This document shows, piece by piece, positions 19,497-31,559 of a stretch of DNA of 64,000 bases. The stretch spans positions 5,332,001 through 5,396,000 of the forward strand of contig BSYQ01000003.1 in the NCBI GenBank assembly GCA_030272585.1, read 5' to 3'. The stretch's first letter is position 1, and each line of letters starts with the position of its first letter. This DNA is from Bryopsis sp. KO-2023. Its lineage: Eukaryota > Chlorophyta > Ulvophyceae > Bryopsidales > Bryopsidaceae. A program made the translations under genes and the position numbers. The notes beneath the pieces are model-generated. The model did no database searches, was not told the DNA's origin, and saw only the letters and a program-made list of their open reading frames with translations.

Positions 19497-20471
19497 TTAG
19501 GGCACAATTGCTTCCCCTGCAGGGGAATAATCCAAATCGGTGCCAGTCATCGTAAAGTGGGAAACCCTCGTGTTCAACTCTGTTTTTATGGTTCTGATTT
19601 CATTAAATATCAATGGGCGCAGTTCCTGGCCGACCCCCAAGGTGGTTTTCCCCATGCCTTCCTCAAGCGCAAGCCTGATTTTCAAGCTTGCAAACGCAAA
19701 CTGTGGAAGCGACAGTTTTCCATGTTCAAACACAGATTCAAGAGCCTTGACAAAGCCTCGTGCTCCTCCAATCGTGTCCGCATCTCGATACCTCAAATCT
19801 TCAAGGAAGCAAAACAGGTGTGTTGATAGTGTCAAAGAAAAAAAATTGAGAAAAAAGGCGTTCGATGGTCTTGGCACCTCTGCAATTCATTTGTGGATAC
19901 ATATATACGTATATTTGCTGTGGGTTTAGCACTCGCCAGAAAAATTTTAAACCCTTGAATTTTCTGTGGGCTTAGCACCTGCCAGAAAACTATCCAGAAA
20001 ACTATCTTTAGACCCCTAAAAATTTGCTGTAGGTTTGAAGATTTGCTGCAGATGAAAAAAAGAAACATTTTGACCTCCCAAGGTTGTGTTTTTTTGTTTT
20101 TTTTCCCGTACCTGTCATCATTGCGGTGCACCATTCCTTGTGGCGTAGGATCTCATCGGAAGAAGCTTTCTCCTGCCGCTTTCGGGGTTTCAAAATCGGC
20201 AACACCTTGTCGTGTTCTTCGAAAAAAGTAGACACGATCTGTAGTCCGAGTTGGGACATTTTTCGCATCTTCATTTGTGAAAAGAATAAAAGCTACCGAG
20301 CTGATTTTGTTTTTGTTTTTTTTTCTGTTCCAACACCCACCAATCTCTCAATCTCTGTAGATCAAACCCCAAATCCATAATTCTTTTTTCAACTTCATCG
20401 AACACGTGTTCCGGCTCGGACAACAATCCAAACCCATCAGAAAAATCCGGATCCATCACGCATTCTTTCAT
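19497..20471 (-). CDS. Unknown protein, 197 aa, three exons
   Basis: Exons 20471-20337, 20268-20112 and 19798-19497 join in phase (594 nt). Residues 1-45 are acidic (EPEHVFDEVEKRIMDLGFD). Exon 2 has an FFEEHDKVLPIL segment followed by KPRKRQEKAS. The last exon has an ARGFVKALESVFEHGK helix and a C-terminal LDYSPAGEAIVP. There is no signal peptide or membrane span. The second joint is a clean ACAG|GTACGG donor; the first (TGG|GTGTTG) is weaker and could shift. No known domain is recognised. Confidence 0.6.
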
Positions 20472-20479
20472 TAGAACTG

Positions 20480-22040
20480 TTTAGAACCTCTCTTGCACGA
20501 CCTTGTCGCCAAAAGAAGCCCCCTGGACAGCCCCTTGAAGTCCTTTAACCCTCCAACCCCATGGGTCCCATCAACCACGTGGAGGAACCTAGCAAGCTTG
20601 TGACGCTCCGAAAACGCATTCGGCACAACTACTAATTCTTCATTCGCGCCGCGACTGAAGGTAGAGTCGTACTGAACTACCGCAGAATCTGTCTACGGCA
20701 ACGGAGTTGGACTACGCCGACGTTGAATGTCTTATCCAAAAATTTGGTATCTAAACTGCGACGCACTGAAACTATCGTCACCTAAGAAGTCGGCTAAGAC
20801 CAGTCGCGTTAACAATCATCACCATCCGAGAGTCACAGTCTCGATTCCCCATAACAACGAAAAGCCTAAGACCAGGCATCTGAACGCAACACGAGTCAAA
20901 GTCGACGGAGACACCCGCTAAGAGGGCCTTGCTCCCGAGAGTGAGACAGAAAGTGGAGTCCCCTGGAGGATGGTCGCTAAGAAACCATGGCCTAAGGGGA
21001 CTCTGGAAACTGAGCTGGAGAAGAGAGAAACACAAAACACAAAACGCAAAACACCAAAAACGAAAGGAGACACTCAGAGGAGAGGTCGGCTCCTCTGAGT
21101 GGAGAAAAACCTCCTAAGAGAAGGGCAGCACCGTCCCTTACTATTCTGACTTCACTCCTATTTTCCTCTAGAATCAAAGTCTGATCAGAAACAATCTTAT
21201 TTTGAATAAGGACACTCAGAGACACAAGAATAATAGCAAGAGAATATTTTTACAGAAAGAGAAGGGATGGTGTATCCCATTTCAAAAGCATACTTCAGAA
21301 AACCTTGGATAATGCTATCTTTAGCCAGAAGTACCTCGTCCGGTCGGGATTCCCGTTTAAGGTAAGTCGCGAAGCTTCCTTAAGTCCGTCACGATAAGAG
21401 AGTTCTCCTATAGATAGATGTCCGAAGTAAGAAGTAAACGAGGTAGTCACCGAGTTCTGTCTGTCTTTTATCAGAATTCTGTGGGATATTTATACTCGCG
21501 GCTGGTTCCAGCGCTAGCGCATGTGTGCTGGCCGCGAGTTCGGCGTCACGACAGGGGTCGACTAGCGACCCGACTGCCAGTCGTGCGTATTGCCTAAGAG
21601 ATCGTTTTTCGTAGAGAGTTGTATCCGTTTCGCTGGAATCCATAGTGTTTTCGCTGGCTCCTTGTGTTCCCAGCCGCACGTTTCGTGGAAGTCATACCTC
21701 GGATGTCATAAAATGACAGTGCCGGCAGTAAGACTCCCAGTACTCTGCGCTAGCCATGGGTTGGCGTGCCAGCTATTCGATATCTTCCAGCGTATCAATA
21801 TACAACTTTTCCTACGTCATCGACCTCGTCAGGAGTTGAACCCAACGTACGAACCACCAGGTCTCACATAGAGCAGCGTAAAATACGACTGTTTATCAGT
21901 GTGAGTTGGCAATTCCATTCTTCCGAATTATCATCAGAATAATCATTACATCTGGTGGCAGTACATCTGCCATGTTCTTTCTAGCTCCGTCACAAAGCTA
22001 GGCGGACACCCTGTCCAGTCACATCACCCATCAGGGGGAT
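20480..22040. other. Gene-poor region, possible LTR remnant
   Basis: No supportable gene. A TATA-like GATATTTATAC at about 21484 and a tRNA-3'-end-complementary TGGTGGCAGTAC at about 21951, just after an ATTACA end, suggest the right part of an LTR plus a primer-binding site. The left LTR border and a second LTR were not found. Repeated CTAAG words occur at 20780-21120. Confidence 0.3.
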
Positions 22041-22369
22041 GTGACATCGACCACCCACTACACCACGCCACCCACGTGGCTAGTGGAGGCGGCACACTCA
22101 GGCAAGGAGGGCATAACAAGAACCCTCACAACATCTCCAGCGCATTTTTCGAGATTGTTGGAGGATTCGTTTTTTTTTCCGTTTTTTTCTTCCTCCCACA
22201 AATCCAAATGCCGTTCCCACAACCTCAGAAATTTTTCATCTATTTCTTTATTTCCCGATAACCGAAATGATGAAAGAGGTGGTAATTCCAATTTTTTTTT
22301 GGGAATTCTTTTTTTTTGGTTTTTTTTGTTTTGAATCCCCAAGTTGATTGGATTCTGGCTGGGAACGTT

Positions 22370-22625
22370 TGTGGAAACGCTTGCTTCCAGTGGAAGCGTG
22401 GTTGGAAGCGCGTTGTGGAAATCGTTGATTCCAGTGGAAGCGTGGCTGGCGGCGAATTGTAACTGGGAGCGTTTGTGGAAACGCTTGCTTCCAGTGGAAG
22501 CGTGGTTGGAAGCGCTGCTGGAGGCGAGGTCGCTTCCATGGAAGCGCTGCTGGAGGCGAGGCCGCTTCCATGGAAGCGCTGCTGGAGGCGAGGCCGCTTC
22601 CATGGAAGCGCTGCTGGAAGCGAAG
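22370..22625. repeat. GGAAGCG palindromic array, copy 2
   Basis: Same family as 13795-14045. The right half settles into a regular tandem with unit CGCTTCCATGGAAGCGCTG plus CTGGAGGCGAGGC, period about 33 bp. Long open frames on both strands are a by-product of the repeat. Confidence 0.75.
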
Positions 22626-22715
22626 CCTCCAAACATTCCGACGGACTGTGCTTTCATTGGATGTACATGCATGTGCACATCTTTTGTCTTGATTTTGTCT
22701 TGGACCAGAGTGGCT

Positions 22716-22830
22716 CCTCAGACAACAAACAAACAAACAAACATCAAAGTATATTGTGGAGGAGAGAATATCTCTCCTCAGACAACAAACAAACAAACAA
22801 ACATCAATTACATTGTCCTCAGACAACATT
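22716..22830. repeat. CAAA microsatellite in a tandem duplication
   Basis: A unit reading CTCCTCAGACAA then (ACAA)n and ACATCAA occurs twice in a row with a GGAGAGA...TCTCTCC palindrome between the copies. A third relative with (ACAA)n CATCAATTACATTGT is at about 23915-23952. Confidence 0.7.
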
Positions 22831-22849
22831 GTGCCCATCGATTGATTGA

Positions 22850-25060
22850 TTGTCTTCATTTTCTATCATTGATTCTTGTTTTGTGTTGTCAACTTGCTGT
22901 TGGTTTTCTTTTCTCCTTTCATCTCTTTTCCCTTGAAATTCAGTGACCTCTTTGGGTGGATGCTTTACATGGTGGCTACCATGACCACATGTGAAATTTC
23001 TCCGACCGCTAGGGGGCTGAAAGGGAAAAAGGGTGGGAAAAAACCCCCCAAAAGAAGTGGAAGTCAAGGTGGGATCCGGTTCTTTGGGAAAGGGGAGGGA
23101 AAGGTTGAAGTTAAAGCATTTCACAATTGTGTCGAAACAAGGAGCAAGCAGCTCAGGATTGGGAATACGTCCTGGCAGGGAACACGGCAGACCAGGGAGA
23201 TTGGAGAGCAAAATTTCGATGGATATTCCTCGCACCATAGTATAGCCAATACAAGCTGTTCAGCTGCATGTACTACAAGGTAGTTGCTTCGGGTACCTGT
23301 AAATCAGGTCTTGTTCTAGCTCACGTCAAAATATGCGAAGGTAAAATTTTCGTGTGAAGACTGTGTAGACGAGTGTCTACTCTGTGTAATATCTTTTGTT
23401 CGCTCAATACCACATCCATTAACCTTCACTGTGTAATATCGAATCTGCAGAAAGGTGCGACTCCCTTGTTCATTAGCCCCCACTCCCCTTTTTTTCTGCT
23501 TGCAGTGACAAATCAATTCCCTGAAAACTGGGCTCCTTCAGATTACTGCAAATGATTCAGTTTTGAGACACATCATCTGGCCCCCCCCTTACAAAAGCGA
23601 TTTTATCTTGGCATGGCATTTTGGTGCCTAGGCACCCACGTCCCTACAGGTGGTTGTTGGGTTGTATCAGGCTTGATTCAGCCTGGGTCAGTAGGATTCT
23701 ACAAACTCTTTTTGTGGGAGTGGGAGTGGGGTCAGTGCAGGACACTGGATCGTCTTGGGAAGAATGTCAGGGCAGGATGGGATGTTAGCTCGTGCTGAGC
23801 AATCCGTCAAAGCACAACAAATGAAAATGCTGAACCGAGACATGCTCCTCGTTGTTCCCAGAAAATGTGGTCACTGATGTGAATTGATTGATTTGCCTGA
23901 TGTGGATTGGGCAGAGACAAACAAACAAACAAACAAACATCAATTACATTGTGTAGGAGAGACATTCATTCATTATTGGGCAGAGAACCTCTCGAGTGAT
24001 GTGCAGTACTAAACTCTTTCGAGACCGAAGCGGAAATTGCACGCATCTTTCAAGCAACAGAAGGGCCCAAAAACTCGCAGGAGCTCAGAACCTGGGTGGA
24101 CAAAGGGGTTGTGCCTTGTACGTCTTGAGAAGGTTAGCCACCCTCAGAGCTGGGGCAGATCGACAAATCAATCCATTAATACATTATTTGCATCTCAGTT
24201 GCAAGCTGCAATTGCCTAAAAGAACAAAAACTGTGCTTTGGCATGCAGACAGATTTTTTTATTGGGTTGTACGTTGTTCGGAAAGACCTTTAGCTTGAAC
24301 ACCATGGAACAATTCAATGTTTCGAGGGGGTTGGATAGATCATAGTGCTGAGGTTTCTGGATTGAGGCAGTTGCAACCCAATTTAAGTGGGCATTGTAGT
24401 ATTTCAATCTCAATAGAGGGAGATGTAGTGAGACAGCTGGATCTGGCAGGGAACAGTGTATCAGCATTCTTTAAATGCATTCCATGTGGAGAGCTTGACA
24501 TACTGGGGATGGGAGACAAACAAATCTGGTTGATTGTTGATTCCCACAGGATACTGGACACCAAGGCTTGAGAAATGTTGTCGGTGCGATCTTGAAAAAA
24601 CTTTTCCTCTGCAAGAAAGGGGTCATGTGAATTAAGTTGTTTCGTTTTGGGTTTCGAAACCCAATTATATTGTGTATGACAATCTCATCGCCAGTCCACC
24701 AAGACAATAGAAATATTGTTCGAGCGCTAATGTTTCTCGTTGATGTTTTTTCGTTATTCTGCTTGTTTTTCCTGGCTTTAAGACACCAGCAAAGAATTAA
24801 AGGGGTGCAATTCTGCAAAGTTTCTTGTTTCAAGCATCGAACCTTGTTTCGATAAACATACACCCAAAAACGCTATCCCCACGCGGAACGATATGACAAA
24901 GTGTACATCAATCGATGTGCACTTCGCAAACCCACACAATGAATCCCCAAGTTTGTGACGACATACCACTCCATCCCCCCAATCCTCTATGAACACGTCG
25001 CCACACCCCCCAACCTCACGAGAAAGGAAATTAATGTCAACATGCCCATCCCCTTTTCCC
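22850..25060. other. Gene-poor region with repeat fragments
   Basis: No supportable gene. It contains a copy of a coiled-coil-gene intron and exon fragment at 23113-23177 and the (ACAA)n repeat near 23915. A plus-strand open frame at 24317-24571 is not convincing. Confidence 0.4.
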
Positions 25061-25061
25061 T

Positions 25062-28000
25062 CTACGATTCCTTTGCTTTCCCATCTGATCGGGCCAGATT
25101 GCCGGTTGGTGGTTGAAGAGCAAAATTCAAACTGCCGGTGGGTGACAATTCTGCGCTTTTCGTATCTTCTTGCGACATCCCAGGGGGATTGAGAGCAAAG
25201 TTGAGGGTGTCCAAAATCTGGCTTTGAGGAGCTTCTTCTGCTGCTTCAACGATGGTCTGAAGCTGGTGTTCCTCTGTGGGAGGCTGAAGCGCAAAATTGA
25301 AGTCCCCTGTGGATAGCAGAATGTCCCGCCCTGGGGGAACTTCTTTCGAGGATGTCTGCCCCGAAGAAGACCTGTTCGAATCGAAGATCCCTGTGCCATG
25401 AGAATCATCCATCTTTCGCAAGATGGTGGCGGGTTGAGATGAGCCTCCTTGAGGATGCGGAGGTTGCAGTAGAAAATTCATGGTGGTGGTAGCGAACATG
25501 TCGTTGTCCGATCGGATTCTCCTTATCGGCGTTCTCACAGAATCTATTTCTGGGATGTCGATTGACTCCATCGACTCCATCCACCCCAGCATAGCAGAAC
25601 GATCCTTCCAGGTGTCGTGTGAAAACGAGCGGCGAGGAAAATCTCTGAACCTTGGGGTGCCAGATGGGTTCGTGGATTGGAATGATGAGTCGAAACGAGT
25701 ATTCCTGCTTGACCCAGGGCTCCCTCCCGTTCGATTCAAAGCCCAGTTGACGAAATAAGTGAAGGGGGAGGTTGGCGTGCGCATGGCATCTGGGGTTGAA
25801 ATATTGAGAGGAACCAATGCGGAAGGTGCACGGGAAGGGTGGCGCAAGTTGAACTCATTGATAGTGGTAAGATCGTTGGCGGTAAAGTGACCTGGGAGCG
25901 ACAGAGATCGTGTTGTCGCCGTATCTTCAGATTTTTGCTTTCTCTTCTTTCTCTGTGGAACAAACACACATCAGCCTCAACATCTTTTTCTTCTGCGCAG
26001 TGTTTGAAATGTATGCGAACGAGAAAACTTACCGTTTGAGGAATCTGGTACATTCTTGGCATTTTGGAAGGTGTCAGAAATGTCCTCTTGTACACCACGC
26101 CAAACAACAGGAGCATCAGCACCAAGGCAACCAAGCACACATAGGCGATGAAAGGAAGGTCCGAAATTCCCGGTCTCCCTGTCCCTTCCCTCTTGAACTC
26201 TGGCTCATCCGCCGGCGGCTTCGGAGACGTCAGAATCGTATTTTTCGACCTTGTGGGCTCTGATATCCAATTCGAAAATGAATTCCGTAGGGTGGCAATA
26301 GGAGCGGGTGGTGAAGGAATCGATGGCGGGGGCTCAATAGGCGAGGGAGGGAAGTTGGGGAAGGGGACACCAGGTGGTGGCAATGGGGGCGATGGCGGGG
26401 GTGGTAGAGGTGGGTATTCAGGACGTGGTGGACTGGGAGGGTTAGGCGGCGGGAAGGGGGGACTCGGGGGTGGATTAGGAGGCGAGGGAAAGTTCGGAAA
26501 TGCGGGTTCCTCTGGGGGTGGTGATTTGGGAGGGGGTGGATAAGGAGGCGGTGCAGTGAAGGGCAGAACAGGGACCCTGCTGGGAGAGATGTCAACGTCT
26601 AGGAATGGGAATGGCTCGATATAGAAAGTGCTGATTTGCTCAGGTACAGAGAACGTGACGATGATGTCCTGACCATCGCTACTGCTGGCCGTGTTGCGGG
26701 AGAAAGCTGGCCGCACCAGATAAATGGTGCTGAACTCGCTTACGAACATGGCGCCGCCTTGCCAACCCTAGAAGATGACCGCTGCAAACTTAGAAACATA
26801 TTGATTGGGTTTTTCTCAGCTTATCAGATATCAATCAATCAATCAATTACAGCAAAAAGAGGCCATCACCCCCCATAATACCAGAGTAATACAAGGTAAG
26901 AACAACAAAAAAAACCCAACCAAAAGAAAGCTCCCTGGACAAAGAAAATCCCACTGTTCCAAAGAAAAAAATAATTAAGCTTATCAGATATGCATGCGTC
27001 GAACACGTACCTGGTTATCTTGAAAGACGACATCTGTTAGAAAAACATCACTGGCGGCCACACCAATCGCTCCCCCCGATCCCAAGGCCGAGTTCCCAAC
27101 AAACATCACGTGGTTAAATCTGCAGTAGGTACAGTCAAAACACAATTCAAGGTGGGTGTGGAAACTCTTAAAAAATGTCCTTCGGTATGTTCAATGTGAG
27201 AAACTTCAAGGTCTTTTCTGCAGAGCATCTCACCTTACCACAGCCAACGTAAAGGCTGCAATGGCACCCCCGTTTCCTGCCGAGTTTCCTTCAAAGTGTA
27301 CGTTGGTGAATTGAGCTTGAGCCTCTCCAGACACGACCATCACGCCTCCCCAGCTCAAAGTCTCTCCATTTATCACCTTGAAGTTTTCGAATCGCAGCTT
27401 GGCGTTGGGTCCAGATATTTGCATCAGAGGTCCAAACCCCTTCAAGTCTAGCAGGCATTTGTTCCCTGACAAATCATGTCCATCCACTCCGAAAGGGCAG
27501 GAGCCCACGAACGTGACCTCAACGTTTCGAAAGCTTCCAAGGATGCTGCTTTCATCGTGATTTCCTGGCAGCACATTCGAGAAATTGCCGTTGTGGAAAC
27601 TAAGAGGGGCAATCAATCCAATTCAGTGTGGAGGATTTAAACCGACATCAAAGTGGAAGACACTATTCGGATGGGGGGCAAAAACATTTGCTGGATACAC
27701 TAGTACAGATTCAGAGCGCATCCACAGGTGTTTCTTGCGTCGACAATTGATAGCCACACCGCAGGGGTGTTTACATGTAGAGTGGGAATTAAGGCGTCTT
27801 GAAGGAAACACTTGACCGATGTCATAATAGACGATTCATTGGTTTGGAGTCCAGACTCTGGACGCAGGTAGAAGTATGTGATCTGGTCCGTATTTCGAAT
27901 TAGGTAAGCGTTTTCGCAAGCTTGGTTCTCCAGCACCATAATAAATACATCCTCTAGAACTAGAACATATTCAGTGGGTTTCGAATTGAAATTTTCGGTA

Positions 28001-31000
28001 CCTGTGAAGGCGATATGTGATGTGATGAGAAAAATGGACCCTGCATTCTGAATTTCGTCCAGTAATTGGCTTTCTGATCTTATCCTCACAGAGCTTGGTG
28101 GTGGTGGAGGAGGATTGGGACTCGGTGGTGGAGGGCTGGGAGGTTGTTTTGGTGATTTGGGAGGAGATGGAGGGCTGGGAGGGAGAGGAGGGGGCGGAGG
28201 GGATGGCGGTGGGAATGGCGGAGCAGGCGGCGGCGCGGTCCAATTTTTCCCGATGGAAGGTCCGATTTGAATGGATGTGGGAAAAGGCTCAACGAATGTG
28301 TTGACCACGGTGGTGAATATGTCGGCGCCAGAGGTAGCGCTGTTTTCAACGAACGGGGTGTTGAATAAAAAGCACTCTGCTGAAGTTCCCAAGTGTAGAC
28401 CTCCGCCACTGCGTGCCTGAAGTCAGAAGAAGCGTTGGCGCCGAGCATGTGAATCTTGCTGGGAGTTTCTCTCAAAAACAAGTCTGATTTTGCTTTTTTT
28501 TTCCTTTGATTTTGTTGTTCTGAACCCCAGGGGCAAATCGCATTGTTTTTTAAGCATGCACGGGGGTTATTCCCGGTGGAACCTTGCTCCTATCCACTGG
28601 ACAGTGATTTGTTGAACAAATGAACATAATAATAATACACTGAGATATAGATCATGTGAAGAGAGCAGCCTGGGACCATTTTTATGAAAATTGAATGCAC
28701 CTGATTTTCTGTGAAAAGGGATTCCCGGATCCAAATCGACCCATCAGCAAAAGTTGCACCACCTGATAAACGAACATTCAAAAGTAAATTTCCTCACACA
28801 AATTGCCCGATGTTTTTTTCTTTCAACCAGAAAAACTGACAAACACTTTTTCAAAAAATATCACAACTGCCATATCGAATCAAGCGAAATTCTTACGGAG
28901 AGCTGACAGCTTGATGAAAAAACATTTTCTGAGTTTGTTAAATTTGTCGGATGCTTATCTGTGTGTCTTTTTTTGTTCTCTTCTGTGGGTGAAATGTTCA
29001 GTGAAAAGTGAATTATTATCAAAATTAGTAAGAATGAATTTTATGTAATATCTGGAATCTTACCCCCTTCAAGTGCTGTGTTGCTTTTGAATACACATCC
29101 GTCAATGCTCAAATCAATGCGACCCGTGGCGGCAAATCCTCCCCCAAACTCAGCATGATTCTCCAAGAAAACGCAATTCACAGCTGTCTGGATAAAGGCT
29201 TTCAGTTAGGAAATCCACATAATGATGAAATGAACGCCACCACAAAGTCTGAAAAGCCCATCTGGTCAGACACTGATTCCGTTTCTTGGAAAATAATAAA
29301 GCAATTAAAAAAAAAAGTGGGAGGATACATACTCATCCTACAATCCACTGTGTTGCGCTTTGTTCAGCTATTAAAGTGAAAATTTGGACACGGAAAGCAG
29401 TCCTCACCTGTTATTTGAATTCCCTCCCCAAGAAGCAGAACCCCACCGCCACCACCTGAATCGTATAAATCAAAGGAAATTGATGCCATCTCTTTCACAG
29501 AGTCAAACACCACCTCATGGCTCCAGCACACTTTCACGTGAACCTAATATGTATTACTTACATGTATTTGCAGGTATATCGATGCATGCAGAAATGTGTC
29601 CTGATGAAATTTAATCTATCTTGAGAAAAAAGCTAGCTCCAATTTTGTTTGGTATCATAAACTACTTCTCGCGCTGGAATGTGGCAAACAAAAATAAAAT
29701 ATAAATTCGTAAAAGTAAAAAATTCATTCATTCTTATTACTTTTTTCTGAGCAGCATACCTCCTTCGACCGAAGCTCCTTGAAACACGATATTCTCTAAA
29801 CGTATCTGTGAGTAGGATCCAACTGCTACCAGCAGGCCACCCAAAGATTTCGCATCCAACACACAGCGCTCCCCATATAGATGTGTCATGTACCCATTGC
29901 ATTCCCCCTGGAAATTCAAGAAAAAAAACCCAAGTATTCTCATTGACACCTTACTTTCGCTAGCTTTCGAACATAAAAACAAGTCTGGTAAAAATTCATG
30001 GGGGAGCTATTTACCCTGTTACTAATCTGTACAAAATATTGTTTTATTGTTATGTTCTTTCTGCAACTTTTTTTCTCACCACCTATTTTCAAAAATTTTG
30101 GACTGTTGCTATGAATTATATCTATTCCCTTCTTTTTTTCTTTATCTTTTTACTTTACTTTTCTTGGTTGAGCACAATTTTTTCGAAGTTTCGATAAAAA
30201 ATGTTTTTTTTACAGGATCATTTACCGTGATCGTCAATGAGTCCGTCGACCTATTTGCAAAATTCACCACCGGAAGCACATACTCCCGATCCTGCCCCAG
30301 ACTCGAATTATAATCTGTTCCATTGATGGTTCCATTCCAGGTTGACTCAAAAACATCTGCATTTTCACAAAAATCGATTCAAAACAGTGTCATTCTTTGA
30401 ATCATCAAAGAATCATCGCATCGTCCCTTCTGCATTGTCTTAACCTATTTGAGTGTTGCTTAACTTTTGCTGCAGTTTATTTCATTAATTTTTAGTTTTA
30501 GTTTTGTGGGGGGAAGGAGTGAAGTGCAAATGATGATGTTTTGTTTCGGAAATAGACAGGCTCACCTCACGTACCACTGAAAGCGATATGACTGGTGACA
30601 TGAATACAGCAGTTATCCTCTTGGAGTGCTGTTCTTAATTCGGATGCAGATTCCACCTCCACCTCTGCCAATCCTGATACATTCACATGTGATGCAGGTC
30701 AAAGATTTCAGTTGCATGGCATGTGAGTTTTTTAGACAGAAACACGAAAGAGCACCACTTACGACCAACAAGTGAAAATCACCAATGCATGGCCCACAGA
30801 AAATGGTATGTTAAAATGGATGGAGATCCCTAACGATCCTGGGCGAAAAATTCTGATGTTTTGTTTAGTGTAGGTCGTATCCATGCATGCAATCATGTGT
30901 GTGTGTGTAAGAAAAATATACAGCGTTTGGTGGCGGCGACTGTGACGGTCGACATACCTGAGACGTGATATCTAACCAGCGAAAGGAGCAGCGTGGCGGC

Positions 31001-31027
31001 TGCCAGCGGAATCCTCCACCTCACCAT
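25062..31027 (-). CDS. Type I membrane protein: beta-helix modules, proline spacers, NFALQPP tail
   Basis: About 13 exons, in phase where checked: 31027-30958 (signal peptide MVRWRIPLAAATLLLSLV), 30673-30575, about 30357-30228, 29909-29761, 29459-29409, 29183-29064, 28762-28702, 28417-27999, 27955-27700, 27603-27236, 27119-27012, 26773-26034 and 25952-25062. Two similar modules each start with an SxxEL..A(L/I) segment ending SHIAF(S/T)G, followed by parallel beta-helix repeats with GNSA..GGAI and FxxN turns, as in polymorphic outer-membrane-type proteins. SPPPP-rich spacers (near 28080-28230 and 26330-26560) separate the modules and precede a single membrane span (YVCLVALVLMLLLFGVV) and basic stop-transfer KR. 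The tail of about 300 residues is Ser/Thr/Arg-rich with four NFALQPP-like motifs. Probably a cell-surface or wall-linked receptor or adhesin; no ligand or enzyme domain is seen. Confidence 0.75.
26832..26977 (-). mobile_element. Short 5'-truncated LINE copy in an intron
   Basis: A 146-bp insertion between 14-bp direct repeats AGCTTATCAGATAT (26818-26831, 26978-26991). It contains the same 3' UTR box as the 6.7-kb LINE (GGTGATGGCCTCTTTTTGCTG on the minus strand) and ends in (TTGA)n. It sits in an intron of the beta-helix gene in sense orientation. Confidence 0.82.
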
Positions 31028-31559
31028 CCACTCGATTGCCACGAATAATTTTTTCGATCGACGAAAGCGGGCCAACGAGCCCGACGTCTGAGAATACGAA
31101 AAGACGTCGGACAGACGTCGTCCACAACAATCCTCCCCGACGATCGATCCAACAGTCGAACGGTGGTGGCGGAGAGTTTAGAGGGATGGAATGGTGCGTT
31201 GGGTGGGCTGTGTCGTGGTGAAATGAACACGATGCTCAGGCGACTGTTCAGAGTGGTGGTATCCCAATGTGGGGTGAGATGCAATTTGGATTTCCGGTGG
31301 GTTTTTTTGGCCGGCTGATCGATGCACGGCGCTGGTGTCTTTATACATGCCTAGAGTCTAAACTTCTCAATCAACTGGACGGATGCTGACAAGAACAATT
31401 GCTCATCACTGCCTTCCCCTCGTAACCCCCCCCCAAAGAACCGAAAGAAAAAGATAATGGATCTGGAACTTCCTTCAGTCCCTCACAACATTGTCGAAAA
31501 TTGTTGATCATCTCCAGACATATCGGCCTGAAAGTCTCGGATAAAATGGGCAGCTTTTC
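31028..31559. promoter_or_regulatory. Probable upstream region of the beta-helix gene
   Basis: Both flanking genes are on the minus strand, so this segment lies upstream of the beta-helix gene start and downstream of the MTR3 stop. A C10 run lies near 31428. No defined motif is claimed. Confidence 0.3.

Noticed and set aside
22058-22859. Overlapping frames of about 200 codons on both strands
   Set aside because: Produced by the 33-bp period repeat and the (ACAA)n duplication; all frames stay open because the unit lacks stops.
24317-24571. Plus-strand 84-codon frame
   Set aside because: Some protein-like composition, but no start context, splice signals or homologous motif, and it lies in repeat-rich DNA.
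26148-26543. Plus-strand Gly-rich frame
   Set aside because: Antisense of the SPPPP spacer of the beta-helix gene.
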